This document shows positions 1 to 7,950 of a DNA stretch of 36,443 nucleotides, piece by piece. This DNA is from Myxococcales bacterium. GTDB lineage: Bacteria > Myxococcota_A > Polyangia > Polyangiales > Polyangiaceae. Made by a program: the position numbers and the translations under genes. Below the pieces are notes generated by a model that worked only from the letters and a program-made list of their open reading frames with translations, made no database searches and was not told where the DNA came from. Numbering within the stretch: position 1 is the stretch's first letter; each line of letters opens with the position of its first letter. The DNA lies in assembly GCA_025351875.1 (NCBI GenBank), contig JANXVA010000246.1, positions 1-36,443 of the forward strand. The letters are read 5' to 3'.

Positions 1-242
1 AGATGGTGGTGACGCGCGCGAGTGACGGCGCCCCCGCCACCGGCCTCGACCTCGAGGTCGTCCCGTGGATGCCCGCGATGGGACACGGCGCGTCGGTCAA
101 GCCCACCGTGCACGCGGAGGCCCAGCCGGGCGTCTTCACCGTCACCAACGTGAACCTCTTCATGCCGGGGCTCTGGGAGATCCGCACGACGCTCGGCGGC
201 TTCGCAAGGGACCATGTCACGCCCACGTTCGAAGTTCACTGA
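1..242 (+). CDS. YtkA-like domain protein, C-terminal part (5' end outside window)
   Basis: Only the last 79 or so residues are present and the reading frame is open to the window edge. The segment holds a Met/His-containing motif (PWMPAMGHG), a conserved VKPTV, and an NVNLFMPGLWEI strand near the end, which is the pattern of YtkA-like (FixH-like) immunoglobulin-fold domains. The same pattern recurs in the complete lipoprotein at 2884-3375, which has about 80 residues ahead of the domain, so the ATG at position 3 is probably internal and not the true start. The last 29 bases overlap the next gene, so the two are probably translationally coupled. Members of this family are extracytoplasmic and are often found with copper or cytochrome oxidase genes; binding of copper by the Met/His motif is my inference. 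Confidence 0.7.
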   Translation, partial: MVVTRASDGAPATGLDLEVVPWMPAMGHGASVKPTVHAEAQPGVFTVTNVNLFMPGLWEIRTTLGGFARDHVTPTFEVH

Positions 243-1149
243 CTGTCTCGGCCTCGCGGTCGCCGTAACGCTCCTCTCGAGCGCATCGCGTGCGTCCGCG
301 CAGGCGTGCTGCGCCGGGTCAGGCGCGGTCACGCCGGGGCGCCTCGCGGTGCACGAGGACGCGATCGTCGGCCTGTCGGCGCGCGCGGCGCATGTCTTCG
401 GGTCGTACGAGAGCAACGGACACTACTCGACGCCCCCCGCGCGGTCGTCGGAGCAGAGCTTCGAGCAAGACGCGATCGGCGCGCTCCGCATGCCCGTCGC
501 GGATCGCGCGCAGATGGCGCTGCTCGTCCCGCTCGTCGAGAACCGGCGGGCGGCGCGAGGCATCTCGGAGCTCGGCGGCGGCATCGGCGACATCAACCTG
601 AGCGCGCGCTACGATTTCCTGTACGCGGGGCAGCACCGCTACGTCCCCGGGATCGGCGCGCTCATCGGAGTCACGTTCCCCACCGGGCGCGCTCCGGAGG
701 ACGCGACGCAGCCGCTCGCGACCGACGCGACCGGCGTGGGCGCCTTCCAGGGCAACGCGGGCGTCGCCGTCGAGCAGCTCTTCGGCGCATGGCTGGTGAC
801 CGCGTACGGCCTCGTCGCGAAGCGGGCGTCGCGCACGGTGCAGGGCATCAGCACCACGCTCGGAACCCAGTGGACCGCGGTCGTCGCCGTGGCGTATTCG
901 CTGCCGGATGACTACGCGATCGCGCTCTCTGCTTCGTACACGGGCGAGGGCAACGCGGAGGTCAACGGAGCCGAAGTCGGCGGGACGTCGCGTCGGGTCC
1001 CGATCGTCGGCATCAGCGCCGTCGTTCCGGTGACGGATCACTTTCGGTTCCAGGGCGGGCTCTCGGGCAATCCGCCGATCCCGACGCTCGGGAAGAACCA
1101 GCCCGCGCAGCTCGCGCTGACCGTGACCGCGGTGTACGCATGGTACTGA
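214..1149 (+). CDS. Outer-membrane beta-barrel protein (transporter-like)
   Basis: The 311-residue product has a Sec signal peptide (hydrophobic core about residues 12-24, cleavage near Ala-Ser-Ala-Gln) and then a mature chain of alternating hydrophobic and polar strands rich in Gly, Tyr and Ala, ending in Ala-Trp-Tyr. A terminal aromatic residue is typical of outer-membrane barrels. A Cys-Cys pair follows the signal peptide (QACCAGSG). Phrases such as LGGGIGDINLSARYDF and GALIGVTFPTGR resemble the MetA-pathway/phenol-degradation type of small outer-membrane barrel. It starts inside the preceding YtkA-like gene and its TGA overlaps the ATG of the next gene (TGATG at 1147-1151), so it lies in a tight operon. 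The substrate is unknown; context suggests metal or redox cargo. Confidence 0.72.
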   Translation: MSRPRSKFTDCLGLAVAVTLLSSASRASAQACCAGSGAVTPGRLAVHEDAIVGLSARAAHVFGSYESNGHYSTPPARSSEQSFEQDAIGALRMPVADRAQMALLVPLVENRRAARGISELGGGIGDINLSARYDFLYAGQHRYVPGIGALIGVTFPTGRAPEDATQPLATDATGVGAFQGNAGVAVEQLFGAWLVTAYGLVAKRASRTVQGISTTLGTQWTAVVAVAYSLPDDYAIALSASYTGEGNAEVNGAEVGGTSRRVPIVGISAVVPVTDHFRFQGGLSGNPPIPTLGKNQPAQLALTVTAVYAWY

Positions 1150-1733
1150 TGCGCCATGCAACGGCCGTGGCCGCTCTCGCCACCGCGCTCGCTGTCTCGG
1201 CGTGCGTCACGTCGCCGTTCGCGTCGCCCTCGTCCGCGCGGGTGCCGTCGCTACGGCTGGTCGACACCGCTGGCGGGACGACGACGACGCCCGAGGACCT
1301 CTCGCGCGCGCCGGTCACCGTGGTCGTGTTCTACGCCGAGCATTGCCCTTGCTTTCGGGTGCACGAGGACCGCCTCCGGGCGCTCGCGAAGGCCTATGCC
1401 GATCGCGGAGTGCGCTTGATTCTCGTCGATTCGGAGGTGTCTGCGACGGCGGAGCGCGACGCGCGCGCGGCCGCGGAGCGTGGCCTCCCAGCGATCGTCC
1501 TCGACCCGGGCGCGAGGCTCGCCGATGCGCTCGGCGCGGACTACGCGACGTACACGGTCGTGCTCGATTCGCAGGGGCGCGTCCGGTACCGCGGAGGAAT
1601 CGACTCCGACAAGGAGCGCCTGCACGACGACCCCGATGCGTATGTCCGCAACGCCGTCGACGATCTGCTCGCGGGCCGAGAGCCGAGGACGACGGAAGGA
1701 AAGGCGCTCGGCTGCGCGCTGCAGAAACGATGA
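1149..1733 (+). CDS. Thioredoxin-fold lipoprotein (redoxin family) with CPC motif
   Basis: A 194-residue protein with a lipoprotein signal ending in a Ser-Ala-Cys lipobox (Cys19). The mature part is thioredoxin-like: the strand VTVVVFYA leads into HCPCFRVH with Cys66 and Cys68 at the usual redox site, then a central ILVDSE strand, a cis-Pro-like GLPAIVLD, and TYTVVLDSQGRVRYRGGID, which is the classic AhpC/TSA-redoxin ending. The spacing is CxC rather than CxxC, which recalls metal-handling or isomerase thioredoxins. I use ATG 1149, which overlaps the upstream TGA; an in-frame GTG at 1140 would add three residues. It probably faces the periplasm from a membrane lipid anchor. A role in delivering or reducing metal at a cytochrome or copper site is inferred from the neighbours. 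Confidence 0.75.
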   Translation: MRHATAVAALATALAVSACVTSPFASPSSARVPSLRLVDTAGGTTTTPEDLSRAPVTVVVFYAEHCPCFRVHEDRLRALAKAYADRGVRLILVDSEVSATAERDARAAAERGLPAIVLDPGARLADALGADYATYTVVLDSQGRVRYRGGIDSDKERLHDDPDAYVRNAVDDLLAGREPRTTEGKALGCALQKR

Positions 1734-1789
1734 GCCTGCGTCAAAAGACCACGCGGTCATCGAGCCGCCGGTCCATTACGCTTGCGTTC

Positions 1790-2392
1790 ATGAGCTCCTC
1801 GATTCGTCCTCTCCTCGCTGGCCTCTCGACCTGCGCGCTCGGTTTCCTCGCGCTCGTGACGCCCGCGTGCTCGTCGTCGAAGACCGACGCGCCGACGTCG
1901 GGGGCGACGTCCACCGCGGCCGCCGTCGCCGGTCCCGCGTCCACACACTGCTCGGGCAAGCCCGTCGTCGTCGTGAGCCAGGCGGCGTGTCATGTCGATG
2001 CCGATGCGGGCGCCGAGCCCGCGCCAGACTACGGCCCCACGCAGTACGGCTCCGAGGGCGAGGACGACGACTGCAAGTACCACGTGAAATGGGAGTCGAC
2101 GGCGGTCGCGCTCGGGAGCGACCTGACGTTCACGGTCGTCGCCACGACCCGCCGCGACAACGCACCGCTCGCGGGCGCGACGCCCTACGCGGAGATCTAC
2201 CTCGACGAGACGCACCCTGCGCCCAACACCCCGGTGAAGACCGTGGAGAGCTCGCCCGGCACGTATACAATCGGCCCGGTGCGCTTCGACAAGGCCGGCA
2301 ACTGGAACGTGCGCTTTCACTTCCATGACGAGTGCACCGACGGCGAGGAATCCCCCCATGGGCACATCGCGTTCTTCGTGAAGGTGCCGTGA
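1790..2392 (+). CDS. Lipoprotein with predicted Ig-like (YtkA/FixH-like) domain
   Basis: From ATG 1790 the protein has 200 residues, a good lipoprotein signal (lipobox Thr-Pro-Ala-Cys at residue 27) and a Ser/Thr/Ala linker. An alternative in-frame ATG at 1730 makes an ATGA overlap with the upstream stop and would add 20 basic residues; neither start has a clear Shine-Dalgarno sequence. The mature domain carries an acidic stretch followed by CKYHVKWES, a central TPYAEIYLDETHP segment, and a GTYTIGPVRFDKAGNWNVRFHFHDEC block. The GTY...AGNWNVRF pattern resembles the last strands of YtkA/FixH-like domains. His and Cys residues cluster near the end. The exact family is uncertain. The GTG of the next gene overlaps its stop. 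Confidence 0.68.
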   Translation: MSSSIRPLLAGLSTCALGFLALVTPACSSSKTDAPTSGATSTAAAVAGPASTHCSGKPVVVVSQAACHVDADAGAEPAPDYGPTQYGSEGEDDDCKYHVKWESTAVALGSDLTFTVVATTRRDNAPLAGATPYAEIYLDETHPAPNTPVKTVESSPGTYTIGPVRFDKAGNWNVRFHFHDECTDGEESPHGHIAFFVKVP

Positions 2393-2793
2393 CGCGCGGA
2401 GTGGCGATCGCTCGTGCGGTTGCCACCTTCACGGGCGCGGTATTCCTGGCGCTGGCGGGGTGTACCAGCAGCGATGGGTCGAGCACGAGCTCGGGCTCGA
2501 CCAGCGGGAGCACGTGCCTGGATGATCTTCCCGGGGCGTGTCCGTCGACGCCACCGTCGTACGCGAAGGACGTCGCGCCGGCGATCCAGGCCTCGTGCAC
2601 GCCGTGCCACGCGCCGGGCGGCCGCGAGTCGAGCCGCCTGCTCACGGACTACGCGTCCGCGTTCGCGAACCGTGGGCCGTCGCTGAACCAGATCCATGCC
2701 TGCCGCATGCCGCCGAGGGACGCGCCGCCGCTGAGCGACGCGAACCGCAAGATCCTGCTCGATTGGCTGGTCTGCGGGGCGCCGAACAACTAG
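2389..2793 (+). CDS. Small cytochrome c-type lipoprotein (one CxxCH haem site)
   Basis: A 134-residue protein starting at a GTG that overlaps the upstream TGA (GTGA, 2389-2392). It has a lipobox (Leu-Ala-Gly-Cys), a long Ser/Thr/Gly linker, and then the phrase YAKDVAPAIQASCTPCH, which matches the start of the mono-haem c-type domain seen in myxobacterial and planctomycete secreted proteins. Later come IHACRMPP, with a Met that could be the second haem ligand, and KILLDWLVCGAP, the usual closing helix. Two further Cys flank the haem site. It closes the overlapping operon that begins before the window. An electron-carrier role for the upstream thioredoxin-like or barrel proteins is plausible but unproven. 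Confidence 0.8.
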   Translation: MTRGVAIARAVATFTGAVFLALAGCTSSDGSSTSSGSTSGSTCLDDLPGACPSTPPSYAKDVAPAIQASCTPCHAPGGRESSRLLTDYASAFANRGPSLNQIHACRMPPRDAPPLSDANRKILLDWLVCGAPNN

Positions 2794-2883
2794 TCGTGCT
2801 GGGCCCGCGGGACGAAAGCGGGGTGCGTGCTATTCTTTCGAAACAGCCTGACCTCTTCGCGCCTACGACTCGTCTAGAGCCCC

Positions 2884-3375
2884 ATGACCCGCTCCGCCCT
2901 TCGTCCGTACGTTCTCGCGCTGGCTGTCGCGACCGTCGCGAGCACGGCCTGCAGCAGCAGTGACGACACCGGAAGCAGCAGCGGGGGCACCCCTGCGACG
3001 AGCGCGTGCGCGAGGGACACTCGCAAGGACATCTACACGGCGGGCCTCGCCAAGCAGACCTCCGGCGCCCTCTCCGTCAAGCTCATGGATGCGACGCCGG
3101 CGCCCCCGGCGAAGCAGTCGAACGCCCTCACGTTCGTCGTGACCGACGCCGCGGGCAAGCCAGTCGACGGCGCCACGCTCTCGGTGACGCCCTTCATGCC
3201 CGACCACGGTCACGGCAGCTCGGTGAAGCCCACGGTCACGCCGATGGGCGGCGGCACGTACGACGTCGCGAACGTCTACCTACCGATGCCCGGGCTCTGG
3301 CGCCTCACCGTGACGGTGCAGATGCCGAACGTCGCCGCGCAGGACGTGGCCTTCTCGTTCTGCATCGAGGGTTGA
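2884..3375 (+). CDS. YtkA-like domain lipoprotein
   Basis: A 163-residue lipoprotein: hydrophobic signal, lipobox Ser-Thr-Ala-Cys at residue 23, Ser/Gly linker, then a YtkA-like beta-sandwich. The diagnostic block is TPFMPDHGHGSSVKPTV followed by GGTYDVANVYLPMPGLWRL. This aligns almost residue for residue with the truncated protein at 1-242 (MPAMGHGASVKPTV, NVNLFMPGLWEI), so the two are paralogues bracketing the same operon. The Met and three nearby His/Asp residues could bind Cu(I) or Cu(II); that is inferred from residue type. Two further Cys (in ACAR and FCIEG) may form a disulphide. A 90-bp gap separates it from the cytochrome gene, so it may have its own promoter. Confidence 0.8.
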   Translation: MTRSALRPYVLALAVATVASTACSSSDDTGSSSGGTPATSACARDTRKDIYTAGLAKQTSGALSVKLMDATPAPPAKQSNALTFVVTDAAGKPVDGATLSVTPFMPDHGHGSSVKPTVTPMGGGTYDVANVYLPMPGLWRLTVTVQMPNVAAQDVAFSFCIEG

Positions 3376-3418
3376 CTCGCGGCGACTCGCGGTGACTCGC
3401 CCAAGCGTGGGTGAATCG

Positions 3419-4825
3419 TTACTCGACGCAGCGGAAGCCGCCGGCGTTCGTCCACTCGCGGGCGGTGCCGCCGAGATCGTAGGTCGGGATACGCTCGAGG
3501 ACGGTGGGGTCGAGATCCTTGGTGGCCACCAGGTCGTCGAGGAGATCGAAGTCCATCGGGCGCATGCGCACGCGCATCGTGACGCGGTCCGGCGGAGGCA
3601 GGGGGAGGGTGAAGGTCTTCGTGACGGAGTGGAAGAACGCCGGGTCCTTCGGGTCCGCGGTGACGGCCGCGGGGAGTAGCTCGGACTCGAAGCGCGCGGC
3701 CTGCCAGAAGAGGTGGGTCTCCTTGTCGTCGGGGCCGAAGATCTTGTCGCGCAGGAGCCAGAGGTTGGGATCGACGATGCTGGTGACGGACTTTTTGTCG
3801 GGCACCACGCCCGTCGCGAAGACCTGCGCGCCGTCGCGATAGGCAACGAACTCGAGCCACGCGCGCCGGTCCTGGGCCGCACCGCTCGGGAATTTGTGCC
3901 CTGCGAACGCGTTGTCGAGCGTCACCTCGGCGAGCACGCCGACGGGCGACTGCTTCACGCAGAGCTTCGTGAGGAGCGTCGCATCGAGGAGCTTCTGTAC
4001 GGCCGTCCGCTGGGCTTCGCTCTCGGAGAAGGGCGAGACTGCGATGTCGACCGCCGCCATCGAGTGGTCGTGCACGCGGCGGATCGGCGCGCCTGCCACC
4101 CTCGCAGCGACGCCGTCGCGGCCCTCCATGTGGCACTTGCCGCACGAGAGCTGACCCGGCTTGGCGTACAGCGATGCGTTCCACTCCTCGAACGTGCGCT
4201 CGATGTGCGCGCCCGCCGGAGTGACGACGTCGTGGCACGCCCCGCACATCGTCGCGGAGGCCTGCGTCTCGCGGTCGTGGAGCGGCGAGTACGTGGCGCG
4301 ATGCGGGCCCTTGATCGGATTCGTGATCGCGCCACGCAGGGCGCCGTCCGTCGCGAGGCGGAGCGGATTGCTGTGCGTGCCCTCGACCGCGTCCGTCGAG
4401 TGGCAGAAGTAGCAGGTGACGCCGCGCACCGACGCGGGAAGGTCGGCGAGGTTGAGGCCGTCCTTCGTCAGTCCCATGCGAACCGCGACCGGTGCGTGGC
4501 AGCTGACGCATAGCGTTCCCGCCTGGCCGTTCGTCTCGCGCTGCATGCGCCTGTTCATGGCGAGGAAGACGGGGTCCTCTCCGGCGTACGCGTGCATGCT
4601 GCCCGACCACTCGCGGAACTGGTCGGCGTGGCAGGGGAGGCAGTTGTTGGGGTCGAGGAGCGCGTCGCCGGTGAGCGTGGGCGTGTCGTCGGTCCTCGAA
4701 GAGGTGCAGGACGCGAGGATCGCGGCGAGCCCGAGGAGCGGGACCGCGACCGCGGTCAGCGAGGCCCGCGAGCGCGTGCGTGGCCCCGAGGGACGCGCTG
4801 CGGTTGCGGGCTCTTCGTGGTGCAT
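3419..4825 (-). CDS. Five-haem cytochrome c lipoprotein (cytochrome c554-like)
   Basis: A 468-residue protein with a long basic N-terminus and a lipobox at Cys40 (Leu-Ala-Ser-Cys). Five CxxCH haem-binding motifs are visible, starting at residues 62 (CLPCH), 106 (CVSCH), 138 (CYFCH), 194 (CGACH) and 228 (CGKCH). The arrangement, with NCLPCHADQFREWSGSMHA first, is that of the cytochrome c554/NrfB-like multihaem domain. The C-terminal 220 residues have no haem motif and look like a beta-rich domain (VGVLAEVTLDNAFAGHKFPSG). The start is supported by AAGGA about 10 bases upstream of ATG 4825. It lies 78 bases downstream of the copper ATPase on the same strand. It probably transfers electrons at the outer face of a membrane; the partner is unknown. 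Confidence 0.85.
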   Translation of the reverse strand: MHHEEPATAARPSGPRTRSRASLTAVAVPLLGLAAILASCTSSRTDDTPTLTGDALLDPNNCLPCHADQFREWSGSMHAYAGEDPVFLAMNRRMQRETNGQAGTLCVSCHAPVAVRMGLTKDGLNLADLPASVRGVTCYFCHSTDAVEGTHSNPLRLATDGALRGAITNPIKGPHRATYSPLHDRETQASATMCGACHDVVTPAGAHIERTFEEWNASLYAKPGQLSCGKCHMEGRDGVAARVAGAPIRRVHDHSMAAVDIAVSPFSESEAQRTAVQKLLDATLLTKLCVKQSPVGVLAEVTLDNAFAGHKFPSGAAQDRRAWLEFVAYRDGAQVFATGVVPDKKSVTSIVDPNLWLLRDKIFGPDDKETHLFWQAARFESELLPAAVTADPKDPAFFHSVTKTFTLPLPPPDRVTMRVRMRPMDFDLLDDLVATKDLDPTVLERIPTYDLGGTAREWTNAGGFRCVE

Positions 4826-4903
4826 CGGGGCCCGTCCTTTTTGGCACGGCCCGGCGCCCGGCCAAGCCTTTGGGGGGGCGTCGGCGCCTCATCGTGTCCA
4901 GGC

Positions 4904-7318
4904 TCAGATCGCGCGACGCAGCCGGAGCGCGTTGCTGATGACCGAGACCGAGCTGAAGCTCATCGCTGCGGCGGCGAGCATCGGGCTGAGGAGCAGGCCA
5001 AATGCGGGGTAAAGCGCGCCCGCCGCGATCGGGATGGCGAGCGCGTTGTAGCCGAATGCCAGCGCGAGGTTCTGCCGGATGTTGCCCAGCGTCGCCCGCC
5101 CGAGCCGTACGGCGCGGACGATGCCGCGGAGGTCGCCCTTCACCAGCGTGACGCCAGCGCTCTCGATCGCGACGTCCATTCCGGTGCCCATGGCGATGCC
5201 GACATGCGCGGTCGCGAGGGCAGGGGCGTCGTTGATGCCGTCGCCGGCCATCGCGACGATCGCGCCGCCACGCTTGAGCTCGGCGACGGCGCGCGCTTTC
5301 GCGTCCGGAGCCACGCCCGCCATGACGTCGTCGGGCGCGATGCCGAGGTCGCTCGCGACGGCGAGCGCGCTCGTCTTGGCGTCGCCTGTGAGCATGATCA
5401 CGCGGATGCCGAGCTCGCGGAGGCCGGCGAGCGCCTCGCGGGTGGTCGGCTTGATGCTGTCGGCGATCGCCCAGAGCCCTGCGTACGCACCGTCGAGCGC
5501 GGCGAAGGATACCGTCGCTCCCTTCGCGCGGAGCTCCTCGGCGCGCGCCACGGCGGCAGCGGGGAGGTCGATGCCGGCGTCGGTGAGCAGCTCGCGCGTT
5601 CCGAAGAGCAACGAGGAGCCGTCGACGTCGCTCGTGATACCTCGGCCGCGCACGGCTTCGGTGCGCGGGACGCCCCCCGCCGCTTCGATCCCTTCGCCCT
5701 TCGCATGCGCGACGATCGCGCGGGCAAGCGGATGCTCGCTGCCGAGCTCGGCAAGGGCCACGCGGCCGATCAAGAGGCGCCGGTCGATGCCTTCGGCGAG
5801 CTCCACGACCTGTACCGTGGGCTTGCCCTCGGTGAGCGTGCCGGTCTTGTCGACGACGAGCGTCGTGATCTTCGAGAGCGTCTCGAGCGCCTCGGCGTCC
5901 TTCACGAGGACCCCCGCGCGCGCCCCGGTGCCCGTTGCGACCATGATCGACATCGGCGTCGCCAGCCCGAGCGCGCAGGGGCACGCGATGATGAGCACGG
6001 CGACCGCCGCGACGAACGCATGAGGGACGCGCGGGTCCGGCCCGACGAGGAGCCAGGCCACGAACGCCAGCGCGGCGGCAAGGATGACTGCGGGCACGAA
6101 GACGGCGCTCACGCGATCGACGAGCTTCTGAAGCGGCGCACGGGACCGCGCCGCGTCCGAGACCATCTTGACGATCTGAGCGAGCAGCGTCTCCTTGCCG
6201 ACGCGCTCGGCGCGTACGACGAGCGCACCGTCACCGTTGAGCGTGCCGCCGGTGACACGGTCGCCCGGGCCCTTGTCGACGGGCAGGGGCTCGCCGGTGA
6301 TCATCGACTCGTCGATCGCCGACTCTCCCGACTCGATGGTCGCATCGGTCGGAACGCGCTCACCGGGTCGAACGCGGAGCCGGTCACCGACGACGACGTG
6401 GGGAAGGAGAACGTCCTCCTCGGTGCCGTCCTGCCCGATGCGGCGCGCGGTCTTCGGCGCGAGGCGCAGGAGCGAGCGAATCGCGTCGCCCGTGCGATTC
6501 CTTGCACGGAGCTCGAGGACCTGACCGAGCAAGACCAGCGTGGTGATGACGGCGGCGGCCTCGAAGTAGACGTCGATGCTGCCACCGTGGCCGCGCATGC
6601 TCTCCGGGAAGAGGCCTGGAGCGAACGTCGCGACCAGGCTGTAGAGGAACGCCGCGCTGGTGCCGAGAGCGATCAGCGTGAACATGTTGAGCGAGCGGAG
6701 GCGCACCGAGTCGACGCCGCGAACGAAGAACGGCCAGCCGCCCCAGAGGACCACAGGCGTCGCGAGCGCGAGCTCGACCCACGTGAGGCGCCCCATGCCG
6801 AGCGCATGCCCGACCGGGTTGCCGGCGAGCATCTCGCTCATCGCGAGGAGGAAGAGGGGAACGGTGAGCGCAGCCGAGGCGACGAGGCGCCGCTGCATGT
6901 CGTGGAGCTCGGCGTTCTCTTCGGCGCTCGCCTCGGCGGTGACCTCCTTCGGCTCGAGGGCCATCCCGCAGATCGGGCACGAGCCGGGCCCCTTCTGCAC
7001 GATCTCGGGGTGCATCGGGCACGTGTACTCGGCATCGCTCGAGGCCTCGTTCACGGCGGCGAGCGGCGGCGCGTGCGCATTCGAGGCGCACGACGAGCAC
7101 GCGCGGAATTTCGCGAGGCACGCCTCGCGGCAGAACGCGAACGTCTCTCCTTCATGGACGAGCTTGTGCTTGGCGGTCGCGAGATCGACCTTCATCCCGC
7201 AGACCGGGTCGCGCGTCAGCGTCGTGAGTTCGAGGTTCGGCTCCGTCGCCGGAGTCATCTGCTCTTGGTGGTGGTTCATGGGATCTCGAGGCTGCTGACG
7301 CACCGGCCTCGATTCCAT
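4904..7318 (-). CDS. copA: Copper-type P1B ATPase with N-terminal YHS and heavy-metal-binding domains
   Basis: An 804-residue ATP-driven heavy-metal exporter. The N-terminus has a YHS domain (DPVCGMKV, residues 38-45, with [10 protein letters not shown]) and then the short heavy-metal-binding motif YTCPMHPEI...GSCPICGM (98-119), not the usual CxxC ferredoxin-like domain. The core is intact: TGEP actuator loop, CPC metal site in the membrane (Cys446-Pro-Cys448), phosphorylated Asp490 in [11 protein letters not shown] motif (SEHPLARA) and hinge [11 protein letters not shown] indicates Cu(I)/Ag(I) specificity. ATG 7318 has GAGG six bases upstream; a TTG at 7339 and an in-frame ATG at 7279 are alternatives. 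The cytochrome gene follows in the same direction. YHS/HMBD-type copies are common in environmental bacteria and are usually annotated copA or copB; the symbol is by family. Confidence 0.93.
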   Translation of the reverse strand: MESRPVRQQPRDPMNHHQEQMTPATEPNLELTTLTRDPVCGMKVDLATAKHKLVHEGETFAFCREACLAKFRACSSCASNAHAPPLAAVNEASSDAEYTCPMHPEIVQKGPGSCPICGMALEPKEVTAEASAEENAELHDMQRRLVASAALTVPLFLLAMSEMLAGNPVGHALGMGRLTWVELALATPVVLWGGWPFFVRGVDSVRLRSLNMFTLIALGTSAAFLYSLVATFAPGLFPESMRGHGGSIDVYFEAAAVITTLVLLGQVLELRARNRTGDAIRSLLRLAPKTARRIGQDGTEEDVLLPHVVVGDRLRVRPGERVPTDATIESGESAIDESMITGEPLPVDKGPGDRVTGGTLNGDGALVVRAERVGKETLLAQIVKMVSDAARSRAPLQKLVDRVSAVFVPAVILAAALAFVAWLLVGPDPRVPHAFVAAVAVLIIACPCALGLATPMSIMVATGTGARAGVLVKDAEALETLSKITTLVVDKTGTLTEGKPTVQVVELAEGIDRRLLIGRVALAELGSEHPLARAIVAHAKGEGIEAAGGVPRTEAVRGRGITSDVDGSSLLFGTRELLTDAGIDLPAAAVARAEELRAKGATVSFAALDGAYAGLWAIADSIKPTTREALAGLRELGIRVIMLTGDAKTSALAVASDLGIAPDDVMAGVAPDAKARAVAELKRGGAIVAMAGDGINDAPALATAHVGIAMGTGMDVAIESAGVTLVKGDLRGIVRAVRLGRATLGNIRQNLALAFGYNALAIPIAAGALYPAFGLLLSPMLAAAAMSFSSVSVISNALRLRRAI

Positions 7319-7414
7319 TACACGCCTCGTGCCGCGCAAGAACCCGCGGCCGCGTCGCGGAGGTGAGGCCCAGGGGCCGCAAAGGCCGCGTCACACCGCA
7401 TCGTTTGCGTGCCG

Positions 7415-7645
7415 ATGAAGACCCTGTCCATCTCTGCCGCGCTCTTCGCCGCCGCCCTCGCGGTCGCTTGTTCCTCGAGCGAGACGCCGAACCCCGTCCC
7501 GAGCACCGGTACCCCGGTCATGCGCTCGAGCTCGACCGAATCGCACGAGGGCTCGGCGTTCGGCTTCGTGGAAGGTCGTCGCCACGCTCCCCGGCGCCGC
7601 ACATGCGGAGCGATCTGCAGGTCCAGAAGGGCCTGCACGGCGTGA
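7415..7645 (+). pseudogene. Lipoprotein N-terminus running into scrambled sequence
   Basis: The ATG at 7415 (or GTG 7409) opens with a textbook lipoprotein signal: MKTLSISAALF, a hydrophobic core and lipobox Ala-Val-Ala-Cys, then a Ser/Thr/Pro linker to about base 7520. After that the frame turns into Arg/Cys-rich text (RRHAPRRRTCGAICRSRR) and stops at 7645, which looks like out-of-frame translation. Just downstream a different frame encodes a recognisable multicopper-oxidase segment. I therefore read this as the 5' end of a lipoprotein gene, possibly an oxidase, that lost its middle. A real 76-residue lipoprotein cannot be excluded. It diverges from the copper ATPase gene across about 95 bp. 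Confidence 0.45.
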
Positions 7646-7738
7646 TCCGCGTTCGCGCCGCGAACGAGCCGGCGGTCGATCACGAGCACGTGCTCATGCT
7701 CGACGACGTCCGACTGAAGCCCGACGGAACGCCGGCGC
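7603..7738 (+). pseudogene. Multicopper-oxidase fragment (cupredoxin domain 1/2 boundary)
   Basis: In the frame that reads through 7603 the sequence encodes PHMRSDLQVQKGLHGVIRV, then NEPAVDHEHVLMLDDV, then DGTPA. That order matches the end of the first cupredoxin domain in laccase/CopA/FtsP-type multicopper oxidases: a His of the HPH copper site, a GL(H/Y)GxxxV strand, and the D-x-E-x-VLxLDD strand that opens the next domain. Only about 45 residues are present; upstream and downstream in this frame the text is Arg/Ala-rich and looks non-coding. There is no start and no remaining copper-ligand domain, so this is a relic. Its position beside a copper ATPase fits a former copper-oxidation module. 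Identification is from motif memory, not a search. Confidence 0.5.
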
Positions 7739-7740
7739 GA

Positions 7741-7851
7741 CCACGCGCCTCCGCCGACGCCGTCGAAGCCGCAGGCCCCCGCGAGCATCACCGACGCCGC
7801 GAGCGCCCATGCGGTCACGCGTCTCGCCGCTGCGCGTCGAGCGAGTTTCAC
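7741..7851 (-). pseudogene. Orphan lipoprotein signal peptide on the opposite strand
   Basis: Reading the minus strand from GTG 7851 gives MKLARRAAARRVTAWALAASV followed by a lipobox Leu-Ala-Gly-Ala-Cys and then GFDGVGGGAW, which is a convincing lipoprotein leader and linker. The frame stays open but from about 7740 it runs antisense through the multicopper-oxidase fragment, with no further domain. It therefore looks like the 5' end of a lipoprotein gene joined head to tail with the oxidase relic by rearrangement. An alternative is that the leader is chance Ala/Arg-rich sequence in high-GC DNA, but the n-region, core and lipobox are all correctly ordered. Confidence 0.35.
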
Positions 7852-7950
7852 GCATAGGGAGTAGCGTATCGTGACCTCCAGGCATGAGCCTCCGAGCGTG
7901 CGCGAAGCGATGGGCGTCCGGCCCGGATCTCGTGTAAACGGTGGGTGCTC

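Noticed and set aside
1202-1789. N-terminal extension of the lipoprotein gene at 1790
   Set aside because: Most of it overlaps the thioredoxin-like gene in another frame and is Arg-rich; the lipoprotein signal fits a start at 1790 or at most 1730.
3276-5984. 902-codon minus-strand open frame covering the cytochrome and copper ATPase genes
   Set aside because: It is Arg/Ala/Gly-rich text in a shifted frame over two strongly supported genes; typical of high-GC DNA.
4592-7366. 924-codon plus-strand frame antisense to the copper ATPase
   Set aside because: No motif and composition is that of an antisense frame; the ATPase motifs are decisive for the other strand.
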